A DNA stretch of 64,000 nt from Martinezella rhizogenes (GTDB taxonomy: Bacteria; Pseudomonadota; Alphaproteobacteria; Rhizobiales; Rhizobiaceae). This document shows positions 47,392-55,624 of this stretch, one piece after another. The notes beneath the pieces are model-generated. The model made no database searches, was not told where the DNA came from, and saw nothing but the letters and a program-made list of their open reading frames with translations. Positions within the stretch are counted from its first letter, which is position 1. Each line of letters starts with the position of its first letter. The translations under genes were made by a program, and so were the position numbers. Location of the stretch: the NCBI RefSeq assembly GCF_027460065.1, contig NZ_JAPYZZ010000006.1:62001-126000 (forward strand), given 5' to 3'.

Positions 47392-48342
47392 CTAGTTGCG
47401 TGCCTTGAGGCCATAGAAAATGGCCGCAAGGAGAATGATCAGACCCTGAGCGATGAGCTTCCCGGAGTCGCTGACGCCAAAAGACGTCATCACGACGAAG
47501 AGAAGCGCAAAAGAAAGGACACCGAAGAACGGCCCCCACACGCCGCCTTCACCCCGTCCAAACACCACGCCGCCGAGAATAGTCGCGGCAACAGACAGGA
47601 TCGGCAGATCCAGTCCGACGCGTACGCTTCCAACCGCAATCGAAGCTGTTTGCACGAGTGCCGCGACGCCGGCGATCAGGCCCGCGAGCGTGTGCGCCAC
47701 GATAACCGTGCGTTCGACCGGAACACCCGAGAAGTGCGCCGCTTCGGCATTTGCCCCGACAGAGGTCACGTAACGGCCGAACACCGTTCTTGAGAGAAGT
47801 AGAGACAGCAATGCTGTCAACGCCACCCAGAACAGGACCGGGAGAGGCAGCGGGCCGAATTTTACATTATAGATGTCGTTGAGGTAGCTCGGCACGTTCC
47901 CCGGCGGCTTTCCGCTCGACAAGAACTGCACGGCGCCGACAAGGATGATGCTGACGGCAAGGGTCACGATAACCGCCGAGACCCGCCGCTTGCCCACCAT
48001 GTAGCCGTTGAACAGTCCGATTGCCGTGCCGGTGAAAAGCGCGAGCAGGACGAAACCCATCGCCGACATCCCGGGAAAGAGACCGGACGAGATGAAGTAG
48101 TTGACGAGCAGGATGATGCCACCGCCCGCCAAATCGATGCTCTTGACCCGCATGACGAGCAATTGTCCAAGAACAAGAACACCGAGCGGGGCAACCTGGC
48201 GAATGAAGATGCCCATGACATTTGCGTTCAGCATCTGCGGGCGTGAGACCCACAAGACGATCAGAAGCAACGCAAAGACATAGTATGAAGGCGCGATCCT
48301 GAGCATTCGCTGGATTGCCGGATTTTTCGCGAAGGCTGACAT
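47392..48342 (-). CDS. Sugar ABC transporter permease (second)
   Basis: Inner-membrane permease of the ribose/galactofuranose type (BPD_transp_2), 316 residues with about nine hydrophobic segments and the characteristic GLFNGYMVGKRRVSAVIVTLAVS. The ATG at 48342 follows the stop of the other permease after one base, with GGGGCTC upstream. Works with 48344 as a heterodimer, energised by the ATPase at 49330. Confidence 0.92.
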   Translation of the reverse strand: MSAFAKNPAIQRMLRIAPSYYVFALLLIVLWVSRPQMLNANVMGIFIRQVAPLGVLVLGQLLVMRVKSIDLAGGGIILLVNYFISSGLFPGMSAMGFVLLALFTGTAIGLFNGYMVGKRRVSAVIVTLAVSIILVGAVQFLSSGKPPGNVPSYLNDIYNVKFGPLPLPVLFWVALTALLSLLLSRTVFGRYVTSVGANAEAAHFSGVPVERTVIVAHTLAGLIAGVAALVQTASIAVGSVRVGLDLPILSVAATILGGVVFGRGEGGVWGPFFGVLSFALLFVVMTSFGVSDSGKLIAQGLIILLAAIFYGLKARN

Positions 48343-48343
48343 T

Positions 48344-49306
48344 TTAGAGCCCCATCTTCTTGCGTGTCTGGAACCCGACGACAAGGAGCAGGATGCCGCC
48401 TTTGATCGCCGTCTGGATGAACGGCGAAATGTTGACCAGATTCATTCCGTTGGAGAGGAGCGCCAGTACGAGGGCTCCGATAATCGTTCCCTGCAGGCTG
48501 CCGACACCGCCGGACAACTGCGTGCCGCCGATAGCGACCGCCGTGATCGCGTCTAGTTCGAAGAGGAGTCCGACATTTGGGTCGCCGGAGACGATGCGGC
48601 CAGCCAGGAACACCCCAGCAAGCGCCGCAAAGCAAGAGCAGGCGACATAGGCGAGAATGATATTGCGCTTGTCGGCGACGCCGAAGTTGCGCGTGGCATC
48701 TTCGACGCCGTTGGAAATGCCGCCGCCGATCGCGAAGAGATGCAGGCCGAACCGCGATCCGTAAAGCAATTTCCACGCGACCAATGCCACACAGATGCCC
48801 CAGAATATCGGCATGGGGATACCGAGGAAGGACCCTGAGACCGAGCTGATAACGATATCGGGAATAGTTCCGCCGGAGACCGGGCGCAAAATACGCGCCG
48901 CGCCGAGCACGATGTACTGCATCGCCAGAGTTGCGATAATCGGATGCACGTTGAGACGGGTGACGACATATCCATTCGTCAGACCGAGCAGAGCCGCCAA
49001 CACGAAGACGGCCGGGATCAGTATGTAACCCGGGGCGTCCAAAGCAAGGACAGCCGTTGTGAAGCTGATCAACGATCCAACGGAAAGGTCGAGGCCGCCA
49101 ACGAGGATGACGAACAGCTGACCGACGGCCGTGATGATCAGCGGCATCGCCTGCGCGACCAGATTGAACAGGTTTTCCCGGTTGAGGAACTGATCGGTCT
49201 CGCCGATCAGGATAGCGCTCAGAACGATCGTGATCAGCAGGGGAACCATCCAGAGACCTTGGCGGCTCTGACTTCCCGTAAATAGTCTTGTGAGGGTCTT
49301 AGTCAT
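48344..49306 (-). CDS. Sugar ABC transporter permease (first)
   Basis: Paralogous permease of 320 residues, with the family segments LFVILVGGLDLSVGSLISF and LTNGYVVTRLNVHPIIATLAMQY. The ATG at 49306 is chosen; a GTG at 49333 overlaps the ATPase stop (GTGA) and would add nine residues. The ATG has only a weak AGAGAAG upstream, so coupling through the GTG start is possible. Confidence 0.9.
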   Translation of the reverse strand: MTKTLTRLFTGSQSRQGLWMVPLLITIVLSAILIGETDQFLNRENLFNLVAQAMPLIITAVGQLFVILVGGLDLSVGSLISFTTAVLALDAPGYILIPAVFVLAALLGLTNGYVVTRLNVHPIIATLAMQYIVLGAARILRPVSGGTIPDIVISSVSGSFLGIPMPIFWGICVALVAWKLLYGSRFGLHLFAIGGGISNGVEDATRNFGVADKRNIILAYVACSCFAALAGVFLAGRIVSGDPNVGLLFELDAITAVAIGGTQLSGGVGSLQGTIIGALVLALLSNGMNLVNISPFIQTAIKGGILLLVVGFQTRKKMGL

Positions 49307-49329
49307 CGGATTGCTTCTCTGTTTTGCGT

Positions 49330-50826
49330 TCACGCGCTCAAAGCGGCATCGAGAATGTCGTGCTCTGTGGCCTTGGCGGCTGGCATCTCGGCAACAACCG
49401 TGTCGCCATGGACGACATAGATGCGGTCGCAGAGGCCGATGAGCTCAACGGTTTCTCTCGAGAGCACCAGCACGGCCCCGCCGTTCTGCGTGAAGTCACG
49501 TAGTAGCTTGTAGATTTCCGCCTTTGCGCCGATATCGACGCCGCGTGTCGGCTCTTCGATGAGCAGGATGTCGAGATTGGCGGCGATGTAACGGCCAAGC
49601 AGAACCTTCTGCTGATTTCCACCGGATAAGGCGCCGACGGGCGCTGAAGCATTGATGGTCCGCACGTTGAGCCGCTTGATTGTCTCGGAAACCAGCTTGC
49701 GATAGTTCTTCGCAGGCGAAAATCCAGCTCTCGTCGAGTGCAAGGCAATCTCGATATTGTGCGCGATCGGGAGGCTCAGGAACAGACCCTCCTCCTTGCG
49801 ATCCTCCGGAACAAAACCGACCCCCATCTGCTGGAGCTTGCGCACACCGTTCTCGTTCGGCACCGGCAAGGCGAGCAATTTTCCGTTGAGCGTGATCGTT
49901 CCCGAAAAGGGTTGGAACTGGCCAACGAGCGAGCGCAACAGCTTCTGCTGCCCCTGTCCCTCCAGTCCTGCCAGAGCGACAATTTCACCCTTGGAAACTT
50001 GCAGCGAAAATGGCTTCGTCGTCGCGCCAATTTTGAAGTGCTTGATGTCGAGCATCGGCTCGCCGGCCGCCGAGGCGTTTCTTGCCGGGAAAAGGTCCTT
50101 CAATTCGCGGCCGACCATCATTGCGATGAGTGATGTCGGCGTCATTTCGGAAAGAGGACGCGTGCCCACCAGCTTACCATCCTTCAGGACCGTCACGGTG
50201 TCACAGATCTGGAAAATTTCATCCATGCGGTGCGAGATGTAGACGATAGCCTTGCCCGCATCGCGCAGCCGCCGGATATGCTTGTTGAGGATCTCAACAT
50301 CTGCGGCGTTAAGAGCAGCCGTCGGTTCGTCAAGGATGAAGATCGAGGCATCGGCCTTGATACCATGAGCGATTTCGACAAATTGCCGTTGAGCGATACT
50401 GAGGTTCGAAACCAGCGTCCTCGGATCAAGGTCAAGCGAAAGCTCTTTCAAAGCCTTGCTGGTTTCCGCATTCATGCGCTTGTAATCGACGGTGCCGAGG
50501 CGCGTTACCGGTTCGCGCCCGAGAAACATGTTTTCGGCGATCGTGAGGTTCGACAGGAGCGTCATTTCCTGGAAGACTGTCGATATACCAAAATCAAGCG
50601 CCTCTTTCGGATTGACGAAAGAGATCTTGTGGCCGTTCTTGAAGATCTCGCCACTGTCCGGGCGATGAACACCCGCAAGGATCTTCATGAGAGTCGATTT
50701 GCCGGCGCCATTTTCGCCCATCAGGGCATGGACCGAACCCGGCAAGAGCTCCAATGACACCCGGTCAAGCGCCAGACTTCCGCCAAACGACTTTGAAATG
50801 TTCGACATTTCTACAAGGTTGGCCAT
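49330..50826 (-). CDS. Sugar ABC transporter ATP-binding protein (two ATPase domains)
   Basis: A 498-residue double ATPase of the carbohydrate-uptake class 2 type (RbsA/XylG-like). First domain: MGENGAGKSTLMKIL, signature LSIAQRQFVEIA, Walker B FILDEPTAAL. Second domain: degenerate Walker A (GLEGQGQQKLL), signature LSGGNQQKVLLGR, Walker B LLIEEPTRGVD. The uneven domains are normal for this class. Start at 50826 with GGGAGG. Order binding protein, ATPase, two permeases is typical of the family. Confidence 0.94.
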   Translation of the reverse strand: MANLVEMSNISKSFGGSLALDRVSLELLPGSVHALMGENGAGKSTLMKILAGVHRPDSGEIFKNGHKISFVNPKEALDFGISTVFQEMTLLSNLTIAENMFLGREPVTRLGTVDYKRMNAETSKALKELSLDLDPRTLVSNLSIAQRQFVEIAHGIKADASIFILDEPTAALNAADVEILNKHIRRLRDAGKAIVYISHRMDEIFQICDTVTVLKDGKLVGTRPLSEMTPTSLIAMMVGRELKDLFPARNASAAGEPMLDIKHFKIGATTKPFSLQVSKGEIVALAGLEGQGQQKLLRSLVGQFQPFSGTITLNGKLLALPVPNENGVRKLQQMGVGFVPEDRKEEGLFLSLPIAHNIEIALHSTRAGFSPAKNYRKLVSETIKRLNVRTINASAPVGALSGGNQQKVLLGRYIAANLDILLIEEPTRGVDIGAKAEIYKLLRDFTQNGGAVLVLSRETVELIGLCDRIYVVHGDTVVAEMPAAKATEHDILDAALSA

Positions 50827-50912
50827 TCGTTCCTCCCAATCCACGCAGCTCCGTTCGGTCGCCATTCGCCGGTTCCACTAGGAAACCGGCGAATGTGCCT
50901 TGGGAGAATGTG

Positions 50913-51986
50913 TTAGTTCTTCGTATAAAACTTCTTCAGCTGCTCTTCAGAGAGCTGTGAAGGCCACCAGACGTTCGCAGTGAGATCGTCGCGATAGTAC
51001 TTCTTAGCCTTTTCGAGATCCCAGCCCGGCGGGTTGTAGACGTAGTGCTTATAGAGCTGCTTGCCCTCGAGCAAAGCGACGGCAGCATGCACGCCTTCAG
51101 CGCCCTGGGCAGGGCTATACTCCGGAGCAATGGACTGGAAGCCGTCCTTGATCCACTGACCGAAAAAGCCATTGTTTCCTTCGCCCGAAATTGGTGGGAT
51201 CTTTGCGCCGAATTGCTTGAATACATCGACGCACGCACGTGTCATATCAGCCCCCGACGACCAGATACCGTCGACGTTCGGGTCGTTCAGATAGAGAGTT
51301 TCGCAGACGCTCTTACCTTTGTCATATTGCCAATCGCCGTGCTCTTCGGCGACGATCTTGACGTTCGTACCCTTCAGCGCTTCCTGCAGGCCGTTGTATC
51401 GGTTGATATCTTCCGGATGGCCCGAGAGACCACGCAACACCCAGATCTTGCCATTGTTTCCGACCGTCTTGACCAACCAGTCGCCCATTACCTTGCCGAA
51501 ATGCTCGGCGCCGCCCTGAATCTCGGTCGTGTAGTCTTCCGAGTCGACGCGGCCGGTGTGAACGATGACCGGAATTCCGGCTGCGATCGCCTTCTTCATG
51601 GATGCGTTTGCCGAGGTGGAGGTAACCGGCTGAACGATAATCGCGTCAACTTTCTGCGCGATCAGATCTTCAATGTCGGCGACCTGCTTCTTCTGATCGA
51701 AGCCGGCATCGAGCAGAACGAACTTCTTAATGCATTTGTTGGCCGCGGCCGCCGCCTCCGACTCATGAGCGACCTGGACCGTCCAGGTATTGGCGTTGAC
51801 ACCAAAATCGCTCATGCCGATGACCCAACCGCAATCCTTCTTGTACTTGCCCGCCTCAGTCTGCGGATTGTCGCCAGGTTTCGGCGTGATGCCGTCCATG
51901 AACTTGAAGTCGTCAGCCCAAAGCGGACCTGCGGTAGACGCCATCAAAAGCGACGCCCCGAGAATAGATTTCAGAAAGCCGTTCAC
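50913..51986 (-). CDS. Periplasmic sugar-binding protein of the ABC transporter
   Basis: A 357-residue solute-binding protein with a signal peptide (hydrophobic LLMASTAGPLWA, cleavage before DD). GTG start with GGGAGGA upstream. Type I periplasmic binding fold: IGMSDFGVNANTW, VDAIIVQPVTSTSANASM, IPVIVHTGRVD, VDGIWSSGADM. Paralogue of the protein at 8319. First gene of the metabolic array; the operator-like site is 200 bases upstream in the region shared with the divergent esterase gene. Ligand unknown; the family includes binders of galactofuranose, ribose and similar sugars. Confidence 0.93.
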   Translation of the reverse strand: MNGFLKSILGASLLMASTAGPLWADDFKFMDGITPKPGDNPQTEAGKYKKDCGWVIGMSDFGVNANTWTVQVAHESEAAAAANKCIKKFVLLDAGFDQKKQVADIEDLIAQKVDAIIVQPVTSTSANASMKKAIAAGIPVIVHTGRVDSEDYTTEIQGGAEHFGKVMGDWLVKTVGNNGKIWVLRGLSGHPEDINRYNGLQEALKGTNVKIVAEEHGDWQYDKGKSVCETLYLNDPNVDGIWSSGADMTRACVDVFKQFGAKIPPISGEGNNGFFGQWIKDGFQSIAPEYSPAQGAEGVHAAVALLEGKQLYKHYVYNPPGWDLEKAKKYYRDDLTANVWWPSQLSEEQLKKFYTKN

Positions 51987-52185
51987 TGAGAATTCCTCCC
52001 TTGCTCAAATACCGTCGTCCTCATCGACGTCGGATCTCCATTGCCACGGAGACGCACTTATCCAGCGCCGCCGAAGCGGCTTACTTGCTGCCAATTCCCA
52101 TTGAATGACTGGGCTTGGCGGTATTCAGTTCCTGGAAAATCTTGCTCTCCCATTTTTAGAAATGCCATAGCCTTTATCGTCTGTC

Positions 52186-52208
52186 AATAATTATTCAGAC
52201 TGAATGAA
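52186..52208. promoter_or_regulatory. Operator-like 23-bp site, copy 3 of 3
   Basis: AATAATTATTC, five bases AGACT, then GAATGAA. The core ATTCAGACTGAAT is a perfect palindrome around its central base. On the minus strand TTGACA directly follows (a good -35 hexamer) facing the binding-protein gene. It lies between two divergent units (starts at 51986 and 52301), so one site could control both. Confidence 0.75.
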
Positions 52209-52300
52209 TATCTATAAACTTGCGCTACAGATTGACAAAGGCCATAGTCGACAGCGAATGTTCACGCGTCTTTATGATCTGTCATGAAGGTAGGGAGGAA

Positions 52301-52942
52301 ATGCGATCAGTCTTGTGCTACGGCGACTCGAATACCCATGGCCAGGTTCCGGGTGGCTCGCCGCTCGAGCGATATGGGCCGAGCGAGCGCTGGCCCGGCG
52401 TCTTGAGACGGGAGCTTGGAAGTGAGTGGTACGTCATCGAGGAAGGTCTGAGCGGCCGCACCACCGTTCGCGACGATCCGATCGAGGGCGCGATGAAAAA
52501 CGGCCGAACCTACCTGCGGCCGTGCCTCATGAGTCATGCGATCCTCGATCTTGTCATCATCATGCTCGGGACCAACGACCTGAAGGCCCGGTTCAATCAA
52601 CCGCCCTCGGAGGTCGCGATGGGGATTGGCTGCCTGATACACGATATCAGGGAATTGGGTCCCGGCCCAGGCGGACGCGCGCCCGAAATCATGGTGGTTG
52701 CCCCGCCGTCAATGCTTGATGACATCAAGGAATGGGAACCAATTTTCTCCGGCGCCCAGGAGAAATCACGACGTCTCGCTCTCGAATTCGAGATCATCGC
52801 AGATTCGCTCGAGGTGCATTTCTTTGATGCTGGTTCCGTCGCGGCTTGTGATCCCTGCGATGGATTCCACATCAACCGGGAAGCTCATGAAGCATTGGGA
52901 ACGGCGCTTGCAAGGGAAGTCGAGGCGATCGGTTGGAGATGA
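52301..52942 (+). CDS. SGNH/GDSL-family hydrolase (esterase), second copy
   Basis: A 213-residue cytoplasmic SGNH hydrolase: VLCYGDSNTHGQ (Ser), IEEGLSGRTT, IMLGTNDLKARF and DGFHINREAHEALG (Asp and His). Paralogue of 46687, with GDSN in place of GDSL. The ATG at 52301 is preferred over 52220 because AGGGAGG precedes it. Transcribed toward the ROK gene (72-base gap), so both may be one unit divergent from the transporter. Confidence 0.88.
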   Translation: MRSVLCYGDSNTHGQVPGGSPLERYGPSERWPGVLRRELGSEWYVIEEGLSGRTTVRDDPIEGAMKNGRTYLRPCLMSHAILDLVIIMLGTNDLKARFNQPPSEVAMGIGCLIHDIRELGPGPGGRAPEIMVVAPPSMLDDIKEWEPIFSGAQEKSRRLALEFEIIADSLEVHFFDAGSVAACDPCDGFHINREAHEALGTALAREVEAIGWR

Positions 52943-53014
52943 TGATCTTGCCGCAGCAACAATACAAATGGATGCCAGTTCATCTTCATGCCTTACCCCG
53001 CGAGGATTGCATTG

Positions 53015-54109
53015 ATGCCTGATATGCGTTTTTCTCCGCCGAATCCTTTGCGCATTGCCGATCGGGCAACGGGCCTGAACGCGGTCAGCGTGCGCAGCTA
53101 CAATGAGCGCTTGCTGCTGTCGTTGCTCCTTCAGAACAGCGAAATAACCAGATTGGAAATCGGCGAAAGGACGGGTCTTTCGGCACAGACGATTTCGGTG
53201 CTCGTAAGGTCGCTGGAACAAGAGGGGCTCGTTGCGAAGGGGGAAGCCCAGAAGGGGCGCGTCGGCCCCCCAACCGTTCCCGTCGCTCTCAATCCGGAAG
53301 GGGCCTTTTCGATCGGCATCAGTGTCGGCCTGAAGCGGACTGACGTTGTTCTCATCGATTTTGCCGGCGCCGTTCGATATCACATGCAGCTCCCCAATCC
53401 GGAGCCTGAACGCGATAGCAACCAGACAATGTTTATCGAGACCATTCGTCAAGCGGTGAACATCGTTCCCAAGAATGCTCAAAAGCGTCTCGCCGGTATT
53501 GGCCTCGCTCTCCCCTCCAGCGCTTCCGAGGGGCGTGAGGAGAAAGCCTATTTCGATTCTCTACAGAAAGAAGTCGAGGATATCACTGGGTATTCGGTGT
53601 TCGTGCAGAACGATATCACCGCGGCGGCCGGCGGCGAAAGCATGTTCGGCGTTGCCAAGCCATATTCCAACTATCTCTATTTTTATGTTGGAGCCAACCT
53701 GCATAGCCGCCTGGTGTTGAACCACCAGATCCATCATGGCAATTCGGTGGTCAGTTTCGACGTCGGCGTGGCATCACTGGAATCCATATTGACCGCTGCG
53801 GGCGCGCCAACAGATCATTTGTGGCAGCCACTTGCACCGTGGCCTGCCGAAAATAGCCTTGTCCACGAATGGGAAGGCAAGCTGGCGGAAAAGATGCAGG
53901 GCATCGTCAGGTCGCTCGCGCAATTTATCGAGCTGGAAGCCGTTATTGTGTCGTCATTTGTGCCGAATGTAGTTTGTCGCAACATTTGCGTCTCGCTGCA
54001 GAAGCTGGTTCCCGAAGTCACGGTGATGTCGAGCGGCATTCTGAACACGCCGAAAGCCGTTGGCGCTGCAAGTTTGCCGTTTATTTCCCGGTTTATGGTC
54101 GAGAGCTAA
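53015..54109 (+). CDS. ROK-family transcriptional regulator
   Basis: A 364-residue regulator with an N-terminal winged helix (RYNERLLLSLLLQ-like segment, then ITRLEIGERTGLSAQTISVLVRSLEQEGLV) and a C-terminal ROK/actin-like fold (GISVGLKRTDVVLIDFAG, FVQNDITAAAGGESMFG). The zinc motif CxCGxxGC and the kinase residues usual in ROK sugar kinases are not present, so it is a pure regulator, possibly with altered ligand binding. The ATG at 53015 has GAGG nine bases upstream. It is the likely binder of the three 23-bp sites. Confidence 0.88.
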   Translation: MPDMRFSPPNPLRIADRATGLNAVSVRSYNERLLLSLLLQNSEITRLEIGERTGLSAQTISVLVRSLEQEGLVAKGEAQKGRVGPPTVPVALNPEGAFSIGISVGLKRTDVVLIDFAGAVRYHMQLPNPEPERDSNQTMFIETIRQAVNIVPKNAQKRLAGIGLALPSSASEGREEKAYFDSLQKEVEDITGYSVFVQNDITAAAGGESMFGVAKPYSNYLYFYVGANLHSRLVLNHQIHHGNSVVSFDVGVASLESILTAAGAPTDHLWQPLAPWPAENSLVHEWEGKLAEKMQGIVRSLAQFIELEAVIVSSFVPNVVCRNICVSLQKLVPEVTVMSSGILNTPKAVGAASLPFISRFMVES

Positions 54110-54460
54110 AGCCATTCTGGTGTGGGATCGTCTGATCGTTGAGAAAGCTCGATATGGACTCTCTCAACGGCACATTTGGCGTTCAGCGACGCGTCACGAT
54201 CTCCTCGCAGGGTCTTAGCTAGCCGACAACCAAGGTTGCCGTCCCGTGAATGAGGATTGCCGCCAATTAAGCCGCCCTACGGAACGCGTCGCGTTGGCTT
54301 CCCGCCAAACAACGTTTGATATGAACGATGAAAGAACATTCAGGCCGCCTCCGCTCTCTCAGAGATAACGAGCGTGTTCCGCATTTTGCTTTTAGCGGCC
54401 CGGTCCGAGAGGAAATCACTGGAGAACGTGGACCTCGAAGTAAGTTGCAGTTATTTTGAA
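54110..54460. other. Gap after the ROK gene, left edge of the AT-rich island
   Basis: CGTTGAGA at 54137-54144 and TCTCAACG at 54162-54169 form an eight-bp stem, a possible terminator of the ROK gene. A minus-strand frame around 54345-54450 reads FLSDRAAKSKMRNTLVISER to a stop with no start, possibly a gene remnant. No intact gene is seen. This is where base composition begins to change. Confidence 0.4.
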
Positions 54461-55624
54461 TCAACCTCGCCGTAGGTGAGCAAAGTACGAAAACAAGGAT
54501 GCTCCAAATGCGGCAATGGCAAGAAACAAACATAGGCTACTCAAGGACATTAACCCAGCTAGGCTCACTGTCGAATAAATGGTTCCAGCCGCTGCTAAGC
54601 CGCTTAGAAAATAGAGTAAAGATAGGGACTTAGCGGAATCTTCTCCTCCGTGTCTTTGTAGGATTTGCGCAGTGAAAGGAGGTGAGTAGGCTCCTTTCGT
54701 GAGACCGAGCAAAGAGAAACCGAGCAAGACAATGCCGGTAGAGAGAGACGTGCTAAGCCATAAGCCGAGTGAGACGAGGACCATACCCGACCCATTGATT
54801 AAGGTGAATATCTCGAAGGATTTATTTAGCTCAAGTTTTCGCGTCACCAATGACAGATAGTATCCCATTAGAGATGACATCAATATCGCCCCAAACAATG
54901 CGCTAACGACGCCGGGATTAACTCCCAAATGTATGAGGGCTATCTGGAATAATATCGGGAGAATGGCATCAAAGGCATATACCAGGCAAAATCGTGATAA
55001 TATACTTAGGGGCACAAGATGAAAATATCTTAGACAATTACGATTCGATTTGACCTTCTTGTTTTGGCTCTGAACGTCCCAGCCAAACTTCATTATGACC
55101 AAAGGCATTAGCGAGCCTAAAAACATAGCGCACGCGCTCGCGATAAAAACTGCTCGAAAGCCGAAGATGGTCGAAATTGCTGCTCCGCCCAGCAGGCCCA
55201 GAAGCAGGCCCAGATGTCTGCCAGTCCAGGCCTTGGATTCGTATTCGCTGTAGCGCTTTTCCATTCCCTCATGCTTCAGAACAGCGAAAATCATCGTTGA
55301 ATCTGACCCGGCGATCACGCTTTGCCCTATTCCCTGCATCATGCCCGAAAGCATGAACCAAGCGATATGCATGGAAGACGCCTCGATGAGGTAGGCTGTC
55401 GAAACGACCAGCCCACCGGCAATCAGCGACGCTTTTGGACCGTAGCGATCCGCAAAACCGCCCGAAGGAAGCTGAAGAAGCGAAAAAGTCGCCCAGTACG
55501 TGGAACTCAGCAGTCCGATTTCCCGCGAGGAGAAACCCAAGCTCTGATAATAAGCTACCGCTAGTGCTCCATGAAACAGGGCACTCCTCAGGCATTTATG
55601 AGCCGCATATAAGAGGGACGTCAA
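54461..55624 (-). CDS. Major facilitator superfamily transporter
   Basis: A 387-residue membrane protein with about 11-12 hydrophobic segments and the MFS loop motif FADRYGPKASLI after helix 2. Best read as an efflux-type MFS carrier. The start overlaps the stop of the nucleotidyltransferase gene by four bases (ATGA). It is the last gene of the island operon and the obvious exporter if the operon makes a small molecule. AT-richer than genes to the left. Confidence 0.85.
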   Translation of the reverse strand: MTSLLYAAHKCLRSALFHGALAVAYYQSLGFSSREIGLLSSTYWATFSLLQLPSGGFADRYGPKASLIAGGLVVSTAYLIEASSMHIAWFMLSGMMQGIGQSVIAGSDSTMIFAVLKHEGMEKRYSEYESKAWTGRHLGLLLGLLGGAAISTIFGFRAVFIASACAMFLGSLMPLVIMKFGWDVQSQNKKVKSNRNCLRYFHLVPLSILSRFCLVYAFDAILPILFQIALIHLGVNPGVVSALFGAILMSSLMGYYLSLVTRKLELNKSFEIFTLINGSGMVLVSLGLWLSTSLSTGIVLLGFSLLGLTKGAYSPPFTAQILQRHGGEDSAKSLSLLYFLSGLAAAGTIYSTVSLAGLMSLSSLCLFLAIAAFGASLFSYFAHLRRG

